DNA of 64,000 nt, taken from NCBI GenBank assembly GCA_033980235.1, contig CM067077.1:6752602-6816601 (forward strand), in the 5' to 3' direction. This document shows, in pieces, positions 32,359 to 45,155 of this stretch. The stretch's first letter is position 1. Each line of letters begins with the position of its first letter. Below the pieces are notes generated by a model that saw only the letters and a program-made list of their open reading frames with translations, searched no databases and had not been told where the DNA came from. Made by a program: the position numbers and the translations under genes. This stretch comes from Diadema setosum (lineage: Eukaryota > Echinodermata > Echinoidea > Diadematoida > Diadematidae).

Positions 32359-35300
32359 CTTATTTATTATTCATTTATTCATTTATTCATTATTTATTTA
32401 TTAACTCACTTATTCACTCATGCACTTTTTTCCCTTTCTTTTTTTTTCCCTCAACAGAAGGTGTAACTAGCACTAGAAAGCATCCGGCATTTCATGAAAA
32501 AGAGATAAAAATAAGAAAGCAAAATTAAGACGAGACCAAGTAGTACAGGATACTCACTTCCTGCGTGGTTCCACATCGATCAAAGCGCGTCGTGATTGCG
32601 ACGTGTTCCTCGTCGTGATCGTAGCCCGTGCACGATTCGTCAACAAAGTGGACGTCCGTGGCATTGTCCCCGGGTTCGAGAAGATGTCGAGCCATTATCA
32701 AGGTCATTGAAGTGCTGTCGCACACGACCTCGGCGTCTGTATCAAGGTTTGCGAGATGATGACCCTGTGTCATGGCTCCGTTCATATTGGCATGTTGTAT
32801 TCGTCCTCAATCAAATCACACCAAAAAAACAAAACAAAAACAAAAACAAAAACAAAACCCTACCCACTAGTCTCTCACGTAAGGAACCTTTCGACTTTGG
32901 GTGATCATAGCTTTCTATTTCTTGCAGATGTACAAGTTGCCTTTATGATCTAAAAGGCTCGAAATACTCCTGTCTTTACTTGTATTGTTTATTTCATAAA
33001 CAAAAAATAGAATACTGCCATTTGAAATCTAAGGCAAACGGAAATCATTTTATGCCAAAAGTTTCGAGAAAATTGAAATTAGGATGCAGTCAGACGTGTG
33101 GGATATCAGTAAATTATCCCTTTCTTTGCTAGTATTATGTTTGAACAGTTACATACAGTCAATTGGCACCCAAATCACACGGATGGACAAACATGATTGT
33201 AATAATGATTATATTTCAAGTCAAGAAAAATGAAACCGAGAAAGACATGTCTGTATTATAACATAGCAATTTCGATTTTCGACTCTTCAGACTACGTTAT
33301 ATTCCGTGTATATTTCCTAGAAGCTTTCTAGATCAACAATAAAATCTCTGAAAAATAATTTGATTGTTCTTACCTGTAATGAATGCATGATTCTACTTTT
33401 AGATAACCTTGACAACTGCGTATACGCACAGGTCTTACTGGCGCTTTCTTTGCAAACCATTTCGAATTCAATCACGTATATGGCGTACCTCTTTCCTGTT
33501 GTGATCTGTAACAATTTGAACTTGTAATCCTGATTTTGATTTTTTTAATGTATGATTGTTGGTGCGTTTTATCTTGAGGCACTAGGTGATTTGATGTTGA
33601 TTTTTTCAATGAAATGAAATGGAAATAAACCAATTAGATTGACATTGAATATTTTTCTTTGACTAATATCAATGAATAGATGTATTCTATAAACGAAAAG
33701 CGCTCATACACACCTGTTGAGGAGATTTTGGTTGTTATATCTGCTGTTGCTGTTGAAACTGGCGCTACAGTCTTCATCTCTGTGAAGAAAAAATGTAACA
33801 TTGTGATGACATCTACCCATTTTACTTTCAACGCTAGGCCCTTAAGAAAAAAAGTACTTTAGAAAGATTTCGTTCAAACGTATAGAAATTAGTTTACTAC
33901 CAAAAGAAAGCAAAATATGCAAATTTAGAATCCTAATTCTGAATAAAACTCTGTTGATTTTATTGTCATTTATCATAAAGTTGATAAATCATAATATTCC
34001 TTACGGAGTTTCAAGCGTGACGAAAGACACAGAGTCGCTATTCGAACTGGGGCTTGAAGTGTACAATTACACTCTTTTGTTAAAGAGAATGTAAGGACGG
34101 AATTGTCATTGAAAGTATTGCGCCATTTATGACGAGTAGCAACTTTATAATAATATTATAAAGTTGCATAATATTATTATGCAATTGCTCAGTGTCACAA
34201 TTCGGCATGTTCAGTCTGCCCTAAAATTACATTCTGTGTAGGTCTCACCCTGACAAGTAGGAATCTGTGAGCTCCAGCTTCCATCCTTGCATTCACTGCT
34301 ACAGCTCTGAGTAGAACAGTCGATTGCCTCATACCCATCCTCGCACGAAAAGGTGGCTGTGTCCCCGTCTTCGTAGTAAAGGACGCCGCTCACGTTGACT
34401 TCCGGGGGAGGCTGAATAATCAAACTATCTCCTGGTTTCTGGCAATAAGCTTAAATAATGGTACAGATATAGACGCCAGTAGACATGCAAGGCGTGATTT
34501 CCTTAGCGTTCAGTCGACAAAACTTAACACGCGCTTGATGCGTTTTGCTTCAAGGTGCCTTCGCTGTTTAAATAACCTATTTTGCATCACACTATGAGTG
34601 ATTACAAAAATTAAGAATTGAAAAGATGGTAACCAATATTGTGATTTTAAGAGGTTCATTAATATCGTAGATTCCACTGCTGCGAAGATATTTATTTTTC
34701 TTTTTGTAAAGAACTTTCTGCAAGAGGTTTTCATAATTTGCACCTGATTATGGATATTATGGGCCTACCACGTTTTTCTTTTATACAACGTACGGTTAGT
34801 TCCTTTAAGTACTCCTGTATATGAGATGATTTTTTTTTTAAATTTGTAGTATGATTTATTTGTACAAATTGATAAATAGCTATGAATCTGAAACTGAAAA
34901 TTGGAAAATGAAATGAAAATGAAATTTCGGGTAAATATTACATGTTGAAAGAGTCGTTCTCTAGATACCTGCACAGTATTGTGATTGGTCCCCACGAGTC
35001 CCGTTTATACATTTTGCGGTTGTTTCTCCGATGAAGTTGCCAGGAACGGCACAGGAGAGATAAACCGTTGTGCCATGGTCAATAGGTTGATTTCCACAGC
35101 TGTATCCGTTTGTGGATGAATTCCTTATGTCGATGTCATCATCAGCTTCAGAGGGAAAACATTGTGCTTCAAAAGAAAAAAGAAAGGTGAAAAACAAAAA
35201 CATCATGTAACTTATATCGTTGAGTGGGGGCGCTGTGGCATAGCGGATAGCGGATAAGACTCTCGACTCCCAATCGGAGGACCCGAGTTCGAATCCCGCT

Positions 35301-36393
35301 CAGTCCTTGGACAAGATGTTTTTACCCACAATGTCCCTCTCTACCCAGGTGTATAAGTGGGTACCTGGCAACGCTGGGGTAATAATAATGGCAGGGCCCT
35401 CTGGTAGAGCAGTGCATGGCAACGCTGAAGAGGCTACCCTGGATAAATAAGACCTTATTATTATATATTATGGACGAAATTAAGAATTCATATGGGTTCA
35501 GGATAAAATTTGTACATTATATGCTTTCCTTTCAGCCTTTCTGAGGATCATAATCAAACTCCTAACCTGTATGCAGAAGCTAAAAATTTGTGATAATAGT
35601 CTCAAAGAGATCACTGATCACAGAGCCTGCATGCAGGCTCGGTAATATTTTTCTTTTTTTTTTTTCAAATAGAATACACTTAAAAAGACAAAACTGCATG
35701 TACGATAAGCGAAAAAGAAATCAATCGATTACGTGACGCAAACAGTGTATTGGGATGATTTTTTTTTTTTACGTTCGATACCGCTAGATTGCTTGTTTGA
35801 TTACAAATTAATCCATATTTACAATATTAATATATGAATTTGTAATGAAAAAAAAAATGTATTTCGTTTCTTCTTGATGGTTATTCATTCGAACACGTCG
35901 ATTCGCGTGATAAATCCTTCTGACCGGCTATCTCTGCACTCTTAACATGAAGTGAAAGGGAGTTTACTTAAATTCAGGAGAACTCTGCATACATTAGTTA
36001 CTTATTTCCGCGTTCTGGACAATTGTTGCATAACTCACCTAGACATATAAAAGTCGATACATCGGGATCCCATGACTTATTTGGCGTCTTGCAGTAAGAG
36101 TAATCAGGTCCAAACGGCGTGGTCCCATCCATACAGGTCAAGTCAACCCTCGTCCAGTCTGTGTAGGTCTCTTGATCTGGGACCATAATGACTCCAAATG
36201 GGTTGTCTACGATCGGAGGTTGGCAACCTGTAATGGAATGAAGGGTTAGGATTGGTCGTTTTTGTGTTAAATCTTGTCATCTGCGTACATCATGCATGCA
36301 TTACCGCATCAGTCAATTACAGTTGAGGGTCTCTCTTCAGCCCGTGTAGATTCCAATTTTATTAACGATCATATCATACGGATAGATGTAGGC

Positions 36394-36443
<50 letters not shown>

Positions 36444-36716
36444 GAGTTTGTTTGCAAAAACCGATAAGTCCATATTTGCCAAATGTAGATATTTGCGATT
36501 GAAGGTCAAGAAAAATAAAGAGAATAATAAGAAAATTTTTGCTTCTTTTGACCATAACTTCAAAAATGTACCTTTATATGTAGTGACCAATATGTCATTT
36601 AAAAGGTATTATTTTGTACATTATGTCAGAAACCGTACTTCAAGATCTTCAAAAATGGACTTATCGGTTTTTGCAAGGAACTTCTTCATTTATATATATA
36701 TACATGAACATATCCA

Positions 36717-36747
<31 letters not shown>

Positions 36748-38410
36748 ATCTGTTTGTGTGTTGATAAACATTCCATTAAACCACAAAAATGTAGTTGTTT
36801 TCTTTCCAATTTTGAAACAACGTAATGTTTGTGAATCATTTGAATAAATATATTGTTTGATGTCTCCCCAACTTTCCACTTCATTGTTTAAACTGACGGA
36901 TAAAGATATTTTTCCCCGAAAGAAATTTGTTATCATTCCAGGTGTTAATTCATCCCCAAGCTGCCCGCTTAACCTTGATAGCCCACGTATAAGTCCTATA
37001 TATCGTGCTAATAATAAAGTTATTTCATTGGCACCTTCGTGCTCTGTATACATCAAGAAAGTTGTTCATACACACCTGTCGTAGAGACACTGGTTGTTGA
37101 AACTTGGGGTAAGGTTGATATATCTGCAAAATACAAAACGACATATGGAAACAACGTCTTTAACTGATTTTCCCTCTTTTCCTTTCCTTGAAACTCCTCC
37201 TTCCCCATCATGTACAATTCTTCAGTTTAATCCACTTACTCAGCCAACATTATTTATCATTAAGTTCATGTACTTGTCCAATTCAGTTTTGTTCTTCTCT
37301 GAAGATCGATGCATGAACTTTAGCAGCCCAATAATGTTAAACCTTAACTTTACTATGATAGAACATACGTACATATATGAAGGGTTTGTTTGCAAAAACC
37401 GATAAGTCCATTTTTGAAGATTTTGAAGTACGATCTCTGTCATAAAGTACAAAATAATACCTTTTAAATGATATATTGGTCACTACATAAAAAGGTATAT
37501 TTTTTAAGTTATGGTCAAAAGAAGCAAAAATTTTCCTATTATTCTCTTTATTTTTCTTGACCTTTAATCGCAAATATCTCCATTTTACAAATATGGACTT
37601 ATCGGTTTTTGCAAACAAACTCTTCATATAAAACATTACTCACGTGAAAAGTCGAAATTTTGAAAATTGACAGTATTTACCACATTTATGGTATGTAAGA
37701 TCTTATGACCAGTTCACAAATGCATACCACAATTATCCACATAAAAAGATAGTGAAGCGGCCGCTTCGATAACTATTGCATTCACAATCTCTGCAAATAA
37801 ATCATTCTTGTTTGAGTTACGAACACCTTAAATTATGGAAAAGACGGAAATCGCCATAGAAACTGCACACACCCTTCGACGATTAATGCCTGCTGTTAAA
37901 TGAAACATGTGACTTTTGAGAGCTCCTTGAAAAAATCCGCTTTCTTTTTTAATTGCGTTCACAAACTCCAGGTGTGATCGCGATGCAGCATCAAATGTTC
38001 TCTGGTTCCACTCTAATTCGGCGACAAAGAAATGCGGATAATTATGCGCGTAATCATGGTTATTGATTCTACACAAAGGGGTATTAATCTGAAGTGAAAG
38101 GTGGATGATCACATGAAAGTTTAACATCCTAGACAGATAATGTAGGGAGAAGGGGCGGGGTGGGGCTTTGTGGGGGAGGCACTCATTATATACTCTGTAA
38201 TCCAGGCTCATCAAATCTGTAAATGAATAACGTCGGGAAAGCTTCTATCATCATAGCAAAAGGAAGCTCTTACCCGAAATTACGTGTGAAAGAGATAAAG
38301 ACTAACTTATGAAAAGATAAAAAATCTTCTTGTTGTGTTTTGCTCACATGCGCCTGTACTGTACTTTATAGAGAAAGGACTACCTTCCGTCATTTTTTGT
38401 ATCATTATTA

Positions 38411-38471
<61 letters not shown>

Positions 38472-39928
38472 TACTACTATTATCATCATCATCATCATCA
38501 TTATCATTATCATTATTGGTCAATGAATGCTTTTTAAGCAGAAAAATGCATTAATTTTGATTTGGAATCTTTACGAAATGAGAAACTTCACGATAGGTAC
38601 GTATTAACACAAAAGAAGTAAATCATCGCTATAATCGACAGTGACAGTTGTAATTCTTGATTGACAACAGCTGAACAATGGCACCGATCATGGTGAATAA
38701 ACTACGAATTTATGATGCACAAAGATATAGAAGTTTCTATTGATGACTTACACGATGATATTATATTAACCATATCTCTCATTAAATGTATGGTTGCCTG
38801 ATGTCTAATGAATCTAATATCGACGTCCAAAATGGAGAAGCTGGCATTTTCTTTATATCAGAAATGTAACACACAAATCAATCACATATTATACACACTA
38901 ACAAACATCGAAATATTCGATATTTGACGGTTGCCAACTTTTCAGCTACCAATGTTTGAATCGGAATTGGAAGAACCAATCCCCAAGCTGGTTAATTGTT
39001 GAAACGTGGATTGCTCACGTCCAGTGGATGGAAAAATTCCAGTCTAATTCAAGTCCTATTTTATGCACTTCTTTTTGAATCGACAAAGAGTATAATATAA
39101 TACATTCCTCATCATATAATCTAAAGCTAAACGCTGATTTGAATTCAATTCAAGCTTACTGGTGTTACATGTAAATGTCGACACTTCAGGTTGCCACACG
39201 CCATTTGGTGTTGTGCAGTAAGAGTAATCAGGTCCCGATGGTGTGGTGCCATCCATACAGGTCAAGTCAATCACTGACCAGTCTGAGTAGTTCTCTTGAT
39301 CTGGGATTACGATGACTCCAAATGGATTGTCGAAGACCGGGGGATGGCAAACTGTTCACAGATTGTAAATTACAATGTTTCTAACATAATTCCATATAAT
39401 GCCATTCATGTTATTCAGAGCACTAAGATCAAATTTCAACTGCATACCCTATTGAGAGGCGTTGTGTGTGAGAGAAGAGAGATAAAGAACTGGAAGGGAT
39501 ACAAAGAGAATAGTGTCAGTTACATAGAAAAGAGTCTACCATTTTTTTACACTTTTTATTTGCGAAACAAGGGTCACGATTCACAGATTAGTCGCTGACA
39601 CAATACCGAAATAGAAAAAATAAAAAAGATTACACAGGGAACATAATACACAACGAAATCAATAATGATATAAAAGCATGAATGAATGGATAGCTCAAAT
39701 ACATGAATAGATAATAGGTTTGGATGTGCTGATTTGCAATGTGATAAAAACCTAAAATGACATTAAAACGCTTTATCCTGGCGAGGAAAGCGCATATAAT
39801 TTTATACTAAATGAAATGCGCTGAAAACTTGCCCAACCTGCAAAGGCAACAACAAGTTGTGAAAGTAAGATGACTGTCAAATGAAGTAGAATCCCATATG
39901 AACTGTGTTTCTTTATCCCTGTCGCCAT
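27299..39928 (-). CDS. CCP/Sushi-ZP domain type I membrane protein, copy B
   Basis: The same 14-exon plan as copy A: 39928-39838, 39351-39160, 37123-37076, 36227-36039, 35166-34969, 34449-34249, 33779-33714, 33495-33374, 32764-32558, 31994-31809, 30411-30194, 29446-29347, 28663-28486, 27468-27299. Nominal length is 721 residues. Exon 5 is intact here with a CAG|GTATCT donor. Exon 8 has 9 extra bases, giving RYAIYVIEF instead of RYVIEF at the start of the ZP region. CCP3 has a fifth cysteine (GYSCGNQP). Exon 11 lacks its AG acceptor (see separate entry), so a full-length ZP protein is not expected unless another site restores frame. Two copies of the 251-bp MITE in opposite orientation lie on either side of exon 3. 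All exons are otherwise open. Confidence 0.8.
27803..28089 (+). mobile_element. 3'-truncated L2/CR1-like LINE fragment, unit 2 only
   Basis: Flanked by TTAAGCC (27796-27802 and 28090-28096). It opens with a frame reading NQFKTLLKTNLFS, the typical C-terminus of an L2/CR1 reverse transcriptase protein, and ends GCGCCTTATAAATGTATTG with a TTATTATT tail. Unit 1 has one unbroken AATCATCTTAAGCCTCC (about 6451-6467). It sits in the last intron of copy B. Confidence 0.82.
30194..30411 (-). pseudogene. Exon 11B with mutated splice acceptor
   Basis: The acceptor reads TCAACAG|GTCGG in copy A, TCAATAG|GTCGG in copy C, and TCAACAAGTCGG in copy B (change at 30412). The next AG is one base later and would drop one base, shifting frame into stops within the exon. 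The exon runs phase 0 to 2, so skipping also breaks frame. The protein reading itself (GFGEFTLSLQ...ESCWATPYSNP) is intact. Confidence 0.75.
34141..34182. repeat. Hairpin insertion private to unit 2
   Basis: GCAACTTTATAAT is followed by its reverse complement ATTATAAAGTTGC, then a second small palindrome GCATAATATTATTATGC. Units 1 and 3 carry only the single GCAACTTTA... arm. This again looks like a template-switch product. Confidence 0.7.
35226..35466 (+). mobile_element. tRNA-derived SINE, unit 2
   Basis: Same insertion site and sequence as 14380-14626, with a shorter TTA tail. Shared position shows it is older than the duplication. Confidence 0.85.
36439..36689. mobile_element. 251-bp TA-flanked MITE, first copy in unit 2
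   Basis: Orthologue of the unit 1 element at 15614-15864, within the exon 3-4 intron and a TA microsatellite. Inverted ends ATGAAGAGTTTG and CTTCTTCAT. Confidence 0.82.
37377..37627. mobile_element. 251-bp MITE, second copy in unit 2, opposite orientation
   Basis: Starts ATGAAGGGTTTGTTTGC and ends GCAAACAAACTCTTCAT, flanked by TA. Its interior is the reverse complement of the element at 36439. Unit 1 keeps the empty site: ACGTACATAAAACATTAC (about 16530-16547). It lies between exons 2 and 3. Confidence 0.88.
38402..38517. repeat. TTA/TCA microsatellite, unit 2
   Basis: Counterpart of 17310-17408, with added ACT and TCA runs. Confidence 0.95.
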
Positions 39929-40570
39929 GATTGCTTCCTTCGTATAGGCGTAGTTTAAGTCCCGTTCGGTGACGACATAAGTGACTGTTCTGACCTAGAG
40001 ATCAATGTAATTGGCAATTTTATCTCATAGTACAGCACCCCAAATTAATGGATAACTTGTTTTGGTTATTTAACAACCTTTCTGCAATGACCAACGAGAC
40101 CTACATATGATAACGTATATCTAGAAGCTTTCAGAATCATATTTCTCTAAATCTTATTCCTCTTCCATTATTGAGCAGTGAAAAAAAAACAAACACAAAC
40201 TTTATGTCTGTCAAATCTACGCAGTAAAATGTGGTTTAATCAGTAACAGAAAACATACTGCAAATGGTAGATAATCAAACAAGCATTTATATTTTGATTC
40301 GCGATCTTCCACAATCAAAGGTGCTGATGGGCACGTTGATTCTTATCCAAATTATGATTGAATAAAGGAAAAAAAATCATCTGATGATATGGTCATCTTA
40401 TAATATGATGAGCCTGTCTCATCTTCCTTCCCAGCTCGCAAATTGGAAGGTAGCGCTATGAGGGAGCAGCGCGGCGTGAACTATTTGGTTTTTAACACGT
40501 GACATTCACAGCCTGATACTTGATTGATAATGAGCACATTGTAAAGTGACTTCAAACATTCAAGAAAGAC

Positions 40571-42252
40571 GGGTGCACGTCACGAGACCGACACCCACGA
40601 GTCATACAGCCCACAAGTTATACAGCTCACAAGTCATACAGCCCACGAGTCATACAGCTCACAAGTCATACAGCCCACCAGTTATACAGCCCACGAGTTC
40701 GACGCTGAGTAAATAAAGCCCACGAGTTCGACATCAAGTAAAATAAGCCCAGGAGTTATACGGCTCACGAGACCGACACTACGCACAAAAGGCTCATGAC
40801 ACCACAGTAAGCAAACAAAGCCCATGAGACCGACACTACACTTAAAAGGTCAACGAGACCGACGCTACGCATACAAGGCTCACGAGACCGACATTACGCA
40901 AAAGAGGTTCACGAGACCGACACTAAGCAAAGAAGGCCCACGAGACCGACAGGATGAACAGCGCCACCTATCAACCAATAAACTGTATAGGGTGTCCTAA
41001 TACCTGTAATAGCATAGGAAGATATGAGATGGAAAAGAAGAGTTGCCATCTCCGGGAGGGTGTTAGCCCATCAGTTGCCCCCCCCCCCCCCCCCCCCGAT
41101 ATGATCAGGATCTTTAATTGTGTTTGCATGGGTGTGTGTTTGTAAAAAAACAAACAAGTGAACAAAGTACAGTAAAAGTGTGTAACAGATCTTTCTACAA
41201 TAAACCTGCGAGGGTGTTGATTTAGTATTGATTGAAAATAATAAATAACGTAATCGTCTATTAAGGTAGCGTTAGGGATTTGGAAAAAAACAGATGCATC
41301 CATGAAAACAGCTATTGTATTTCACAATAAAATGTACTGTTCGGAAGAGCATAACACAAGCCACAAAATTGAGGTGAATCCCTGCGACATACATCATAGT
41401 TAACAGAGAAAATTACAAATAGATCTTACTGCAAAACGTCAAAGCAGGAGGGTAGAATATAGTAACTAGTGAATCGGGAAAGAGAAGAGGTAAAATTTAT
41501 ATCTTGTCCATTTTCTAGCTAAAAACTGGTAAAGCCTATTAAAAATAGCATGATGGCATTATCAATGCTCTAAATTAATCCATACATCGTTATTTTCCTC
41601 TGTTAGATTCATTTGTGTTTTTTGTCTTTTTTTTTTTGGGGGGGGGGGGAAGCGGGGGCATGAAGAATACAATTCAATTTGTCTACTTGATAACAATGTC
41701 GCTCCCTGACACACTTGCCCCCCCCCCCCCAGAAGTATGTAGAAATACATATTTGATGATCTTCATAATTATGTAGATGGTCACCATCTTTCAATTGATA
41801 GCGTTGCGAAATTACACCCTGTAATATGTTATTTTTCCGTTCATGGAACACCCTGTACAGGTGATTGACATGTAGATGGCGCTGTTTATCCTGTCGGTCT
41901 CGTGGGCCTTCTTTGCCTACTGTCGGTCTCGTGGGCTTTCTTTGCTTAGTGTCGGTCTCGTAAGCCTTTTTAGCTTATTGTCGGTCTCGTGGGCCTTCTT
42001 TGCCTACTGTCGGTCTCGTGGGCTTTCTTTGCTTAGTGTCGGTCTCCTGAGCCTTTATTGCTGAGTGTCGGTCTCGTGGGCTATGTTTGCTTAGTGTCGG
42101 TCTCTATGAGCCTTTTGTGCGTAGTGTCGAACTCGTGGGCTGTATGACTCCTGAGCCGTATAACTCGTGGGCTGTATGACTCATGGACCTATCATTGATG
42201 TCGGTCTCGTGGACCGTATGACTCGTGGGTGTCGGTCTCGTGGGATGCCCCC
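40571..42252. mobile_element. Foldback (TU-like) transposon, unit 2
   Basis: 1682 bp between AGAAAGAC copies (40563-40570, 42253-42260). Same subrepeat arms as the unit 1 copy but without the 24-bp palindrome, and with small differences in subrepeat number and text. It lies about 640 bp 5' of the copy B start codon. Confidence 0.85.
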
Positions 42253-42345
42253 AGAAAGACAACCTGTTACTTTTGAATATCTAATGAGGTTTTCAATTAT
42301 TGATAAATTCTTGAAGTTTTTTCAGTTTGAAACTAACTCATGGCA

Positions 42346-42797
42346 CGGTCCGACCTCGCCTCTTCGAACATGTCGGGACCGGCGCTCATCCGGATAAGGG
42401 ATTTTGCCGGATATGGGAAACTCAATTTTTGATACACGCAGCTGACTACCCAATGGTAGCTACACTACAATTATTATGTACACTGTACATGTACAATATC
42501 TTTGCAGGTAGCGTGACTGAAACACTTTCTTTGCTATCAGCCCTAAGGGGGGGGGGGGGGTAGTTAATGTCCGAATGCGTGTTACTTAGCTGAAAATTTG
42601 ATGTGAATATATGTTCATCATGTTAGGAATAATATTTGATTCATGTGAGTTTGTGTCACAATTTTATTTGAGTTTGAACACGCCCCCTCCTTTCCTTGTA
42701 ATAATTAGATTGATGAAAAAAAAAAATCACGCCGAGCCTGCATCCTGATAGCAGAGAGATTCCAGATAAAGGCAGGCCGGATAGGAGAGGTCGGACT
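42346..42797. mobile_element. Diverged Tigger-like MITE, unit 2
   Basis: Orthologue of 21331-21780, with the same CGGTCCGACCTC and GAGGTCGGACTA ends. Confidence 0.7.
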
Positions 42798-42928
42798 ATA
42801 TTTCGATGAGATGTCGACATTTCTATTTCGCCTTTCAATAGAAAAGGGGTGCTTTCAGGTACTGGTAGCATACAATGTGAAGTTACATCACTTTGAAATG
42901 TGGACATAAATCGATTACAATTATTCAG

Positions 42929-43155
42929 ACAAACTGAGTTTATCGCCGAAAAATGTAATTCATCAGTTGATAAACTAAGTTTTTCGCGAGAAACTGTGTT
43001 TATCGAGCGAAAAAATAAGTTTATCGCGATAAACTTAGTTTATCGCTCGTTAAACAGTGTTTCTCTCGAAAAAAGAGCTTAGTTTATCGACTGATAAACT
43101 GAGTTTTTTCAGCGATAAACTTAGTTTTTCACTCGATAAACTTAGTTTATCGATA
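42929..43155. repeat. Array of GTTTATCG/CGATAAAC palindromes, unit 2
   Basis: Orthologue of 21911-22136, nearly identical. Confidence 0.75.
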
Positions 43156-43779
43156 ATCAGAGTTATTCAAGCCTTGTCAGTAGTTGGCGCTTCAGCGTAG
43201 CAAGCAATGCATGGCATTTGCATTGCGGCAAGTTGTCAACTTAACTACGCGTGTTGAATAACGCAACGGACGTCATTCAACAATCATTTTGCTCGTTGTT
43301 TTGCTATGGCCACCAATATTACAATGGGCAGCCAGAGGAGCTGCCAGATCCAGAGCTTAGAGACGTCTCACGTGGAATGTTTGGTGTGGTGACTTTACTA
43401 GCTGGTAATGGGTACTAATGTAGTCGCAAGCCTGTGGCTAGTGCGTGCTGAACTCCACGTCCTAATCCAGCTAATCAGTGCCGTATAGTAGAGGTCATAT
43501 TTCTTAATTGATTTTTTAAAATCATAAATGCGTTTTTGATGATATTTGCCCCTACATTACATGAGAAACTGCACATTTTTTCACTGAGGCTTGTGCCCCA
43601 TGGTGGCCCATTACTTTTCTGTCTTTTCTGATATGTCTTTTTGAAAATAATTTTGAATGATAATGATTTCTGTCCACTCATTCACTTATTTATTTCGGAG
43701 GGGGGGGGGGGGGCTAACATGTCATGTGAGAAAAAAAACCCCACAATGCTCTTACATCCTTTTACGAAGAGACACATTT

Positions 43780-43858
43780 CAGGGGCGGATTCAGAAATTC
43801 CGTAACGGGGGGGGGGGGGGGCGTGCTTTACAAAATTAAAAGGGGCGCACGCGCCCCA
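43780..43858. mobile_element. G-rich CAGGGGCGGATTC element before unit 3
   Basis: Counterpart of 22784-22868 with a shorter G run; it again abuts the unit boundary. Confidence 0.55.
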
Positions 43859-45155
43859 TGTTTCTTTTCATTTCTTTTGGGCAAACACCTAGCCCTATAA
43901 TGAAGGTGATCCATGTGATGTATTGTGTAGATGTTAGCGCTACTATGTCTGTAAATAACAGTTAGCATTAGTAAGTCAATGGCTATAATTCAGAGTGTCT
44001 GATGTCTTTTGTCAAAACGATTGTTGACAATCCAATACTTAATGCATTATCGTATTGCGCTGTGCGCGTATTTGAATGCCGTATTGAGAAAAGGATTCTT
44101 AAACCTTGGACTTATTCTTCTTTTATATTTTCATTTGTCATTCATCGCCATTTTTGCAAAGATTTTTTTTTTTCTATTCTGGTATTTTCACTGCTTTAAC
44201 AGACCCCCCTTTTTTGTCTACGCTCGCATCATAATGTTTTTTGATGATCTCCAAAATTGCATAAACTAGTTATGTTGTGTATCACAACAGTTAAGTATAT
44301 GAACTTATAAGTGACTTCTCCCAATATACATATGCCCTATATGACATTGCTATTGTCGCTTGATATTTTGCTCTTCTTCACAACTTTAAATAGAAGCTAC
44401 TTTTCCAAGCTCTGCAAATGTTTATTATAATTATTCTTGACAAACTGAGTAGTATGACGTGAGTAAAATGCGTAACACTTCATAAAATGATAACTGTGAG
44501 TTAGGACACGACAACACTCGTTCTATTTCTTTGCAATCATAATCATTAAACGTTTTCACGGTTAAGCCGTATGGTTCGATTACACCAAGTCAGCATTAGA
44601 TAATGGTTTGACTTTAGCAGTTATATCCTTGATCTTTTTTTGATAATTTTGTTTAATATGTATACCTACTTATCTGTCTATTTCATCTATTCTAATTTTT
44701 TGTACTCGTCATTTCTTAACAATAAAGAAGGTACACAGAAAAAAAAAAGCTAAAGCTGCACAGATATTTGTTGCTGTTTTTTTTTCCCTGGAAACTTTAG
44801 ATCCATTCAAAGTGGAATGTTTTGTAGTTCAACTATTTTGACTGCTCGCTTTTGACTTTAATTAAAAGACAAAAAGCTTGAAACCTTAGAATTGTTGATG
44901 CTGTATAGTAGAAATGAACGGTGACTTTATTTCTATTTCTTTTTTTTTTGTAGAAACATTCCGATAGATAATAATTATGCGAATTTATGAATAGCTACGA
45001 ATGTTATCTTGTAAAGAAACACACAATCTGAAATGTCATATAGATACGCAGATATCGTTCTTATCTGATGCTACGACAAAAGTTAAAATGGTATTCACTC
45101 TGCACCATAATGATTTTCTTTTTAAATTTGTCTCTTATTTTTTGCAAGCACGTTA

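Larger units (their letters stand above)
22889..43878. repeat. Tandem segmental duplication, unit 2
   Basis: Second collinear copy of the roughly 21-kb block. It is very close to unit 1 from about 31.8 to 42.8 kb and more diverged in the region 3' of the gene (22.9-30 kb). Private changes include a 3' LINE fragment (27803-28089), a second 251-bp MITE (37377-37627), a roughly 0.95-kb repeat (about 25001-25950) and a 9-bp insertion in exon 8. It lacks the Tigger-like MITE and the 24-bp palindrome of unit 1. Confidence 0.88.

Noticed and set aside
36274..37056. 183- and 131-codon frames
   Set aside because: They run through TA and GT microsatellites and the 251-bp MITE; no coding signal and not conserved in unit 1.
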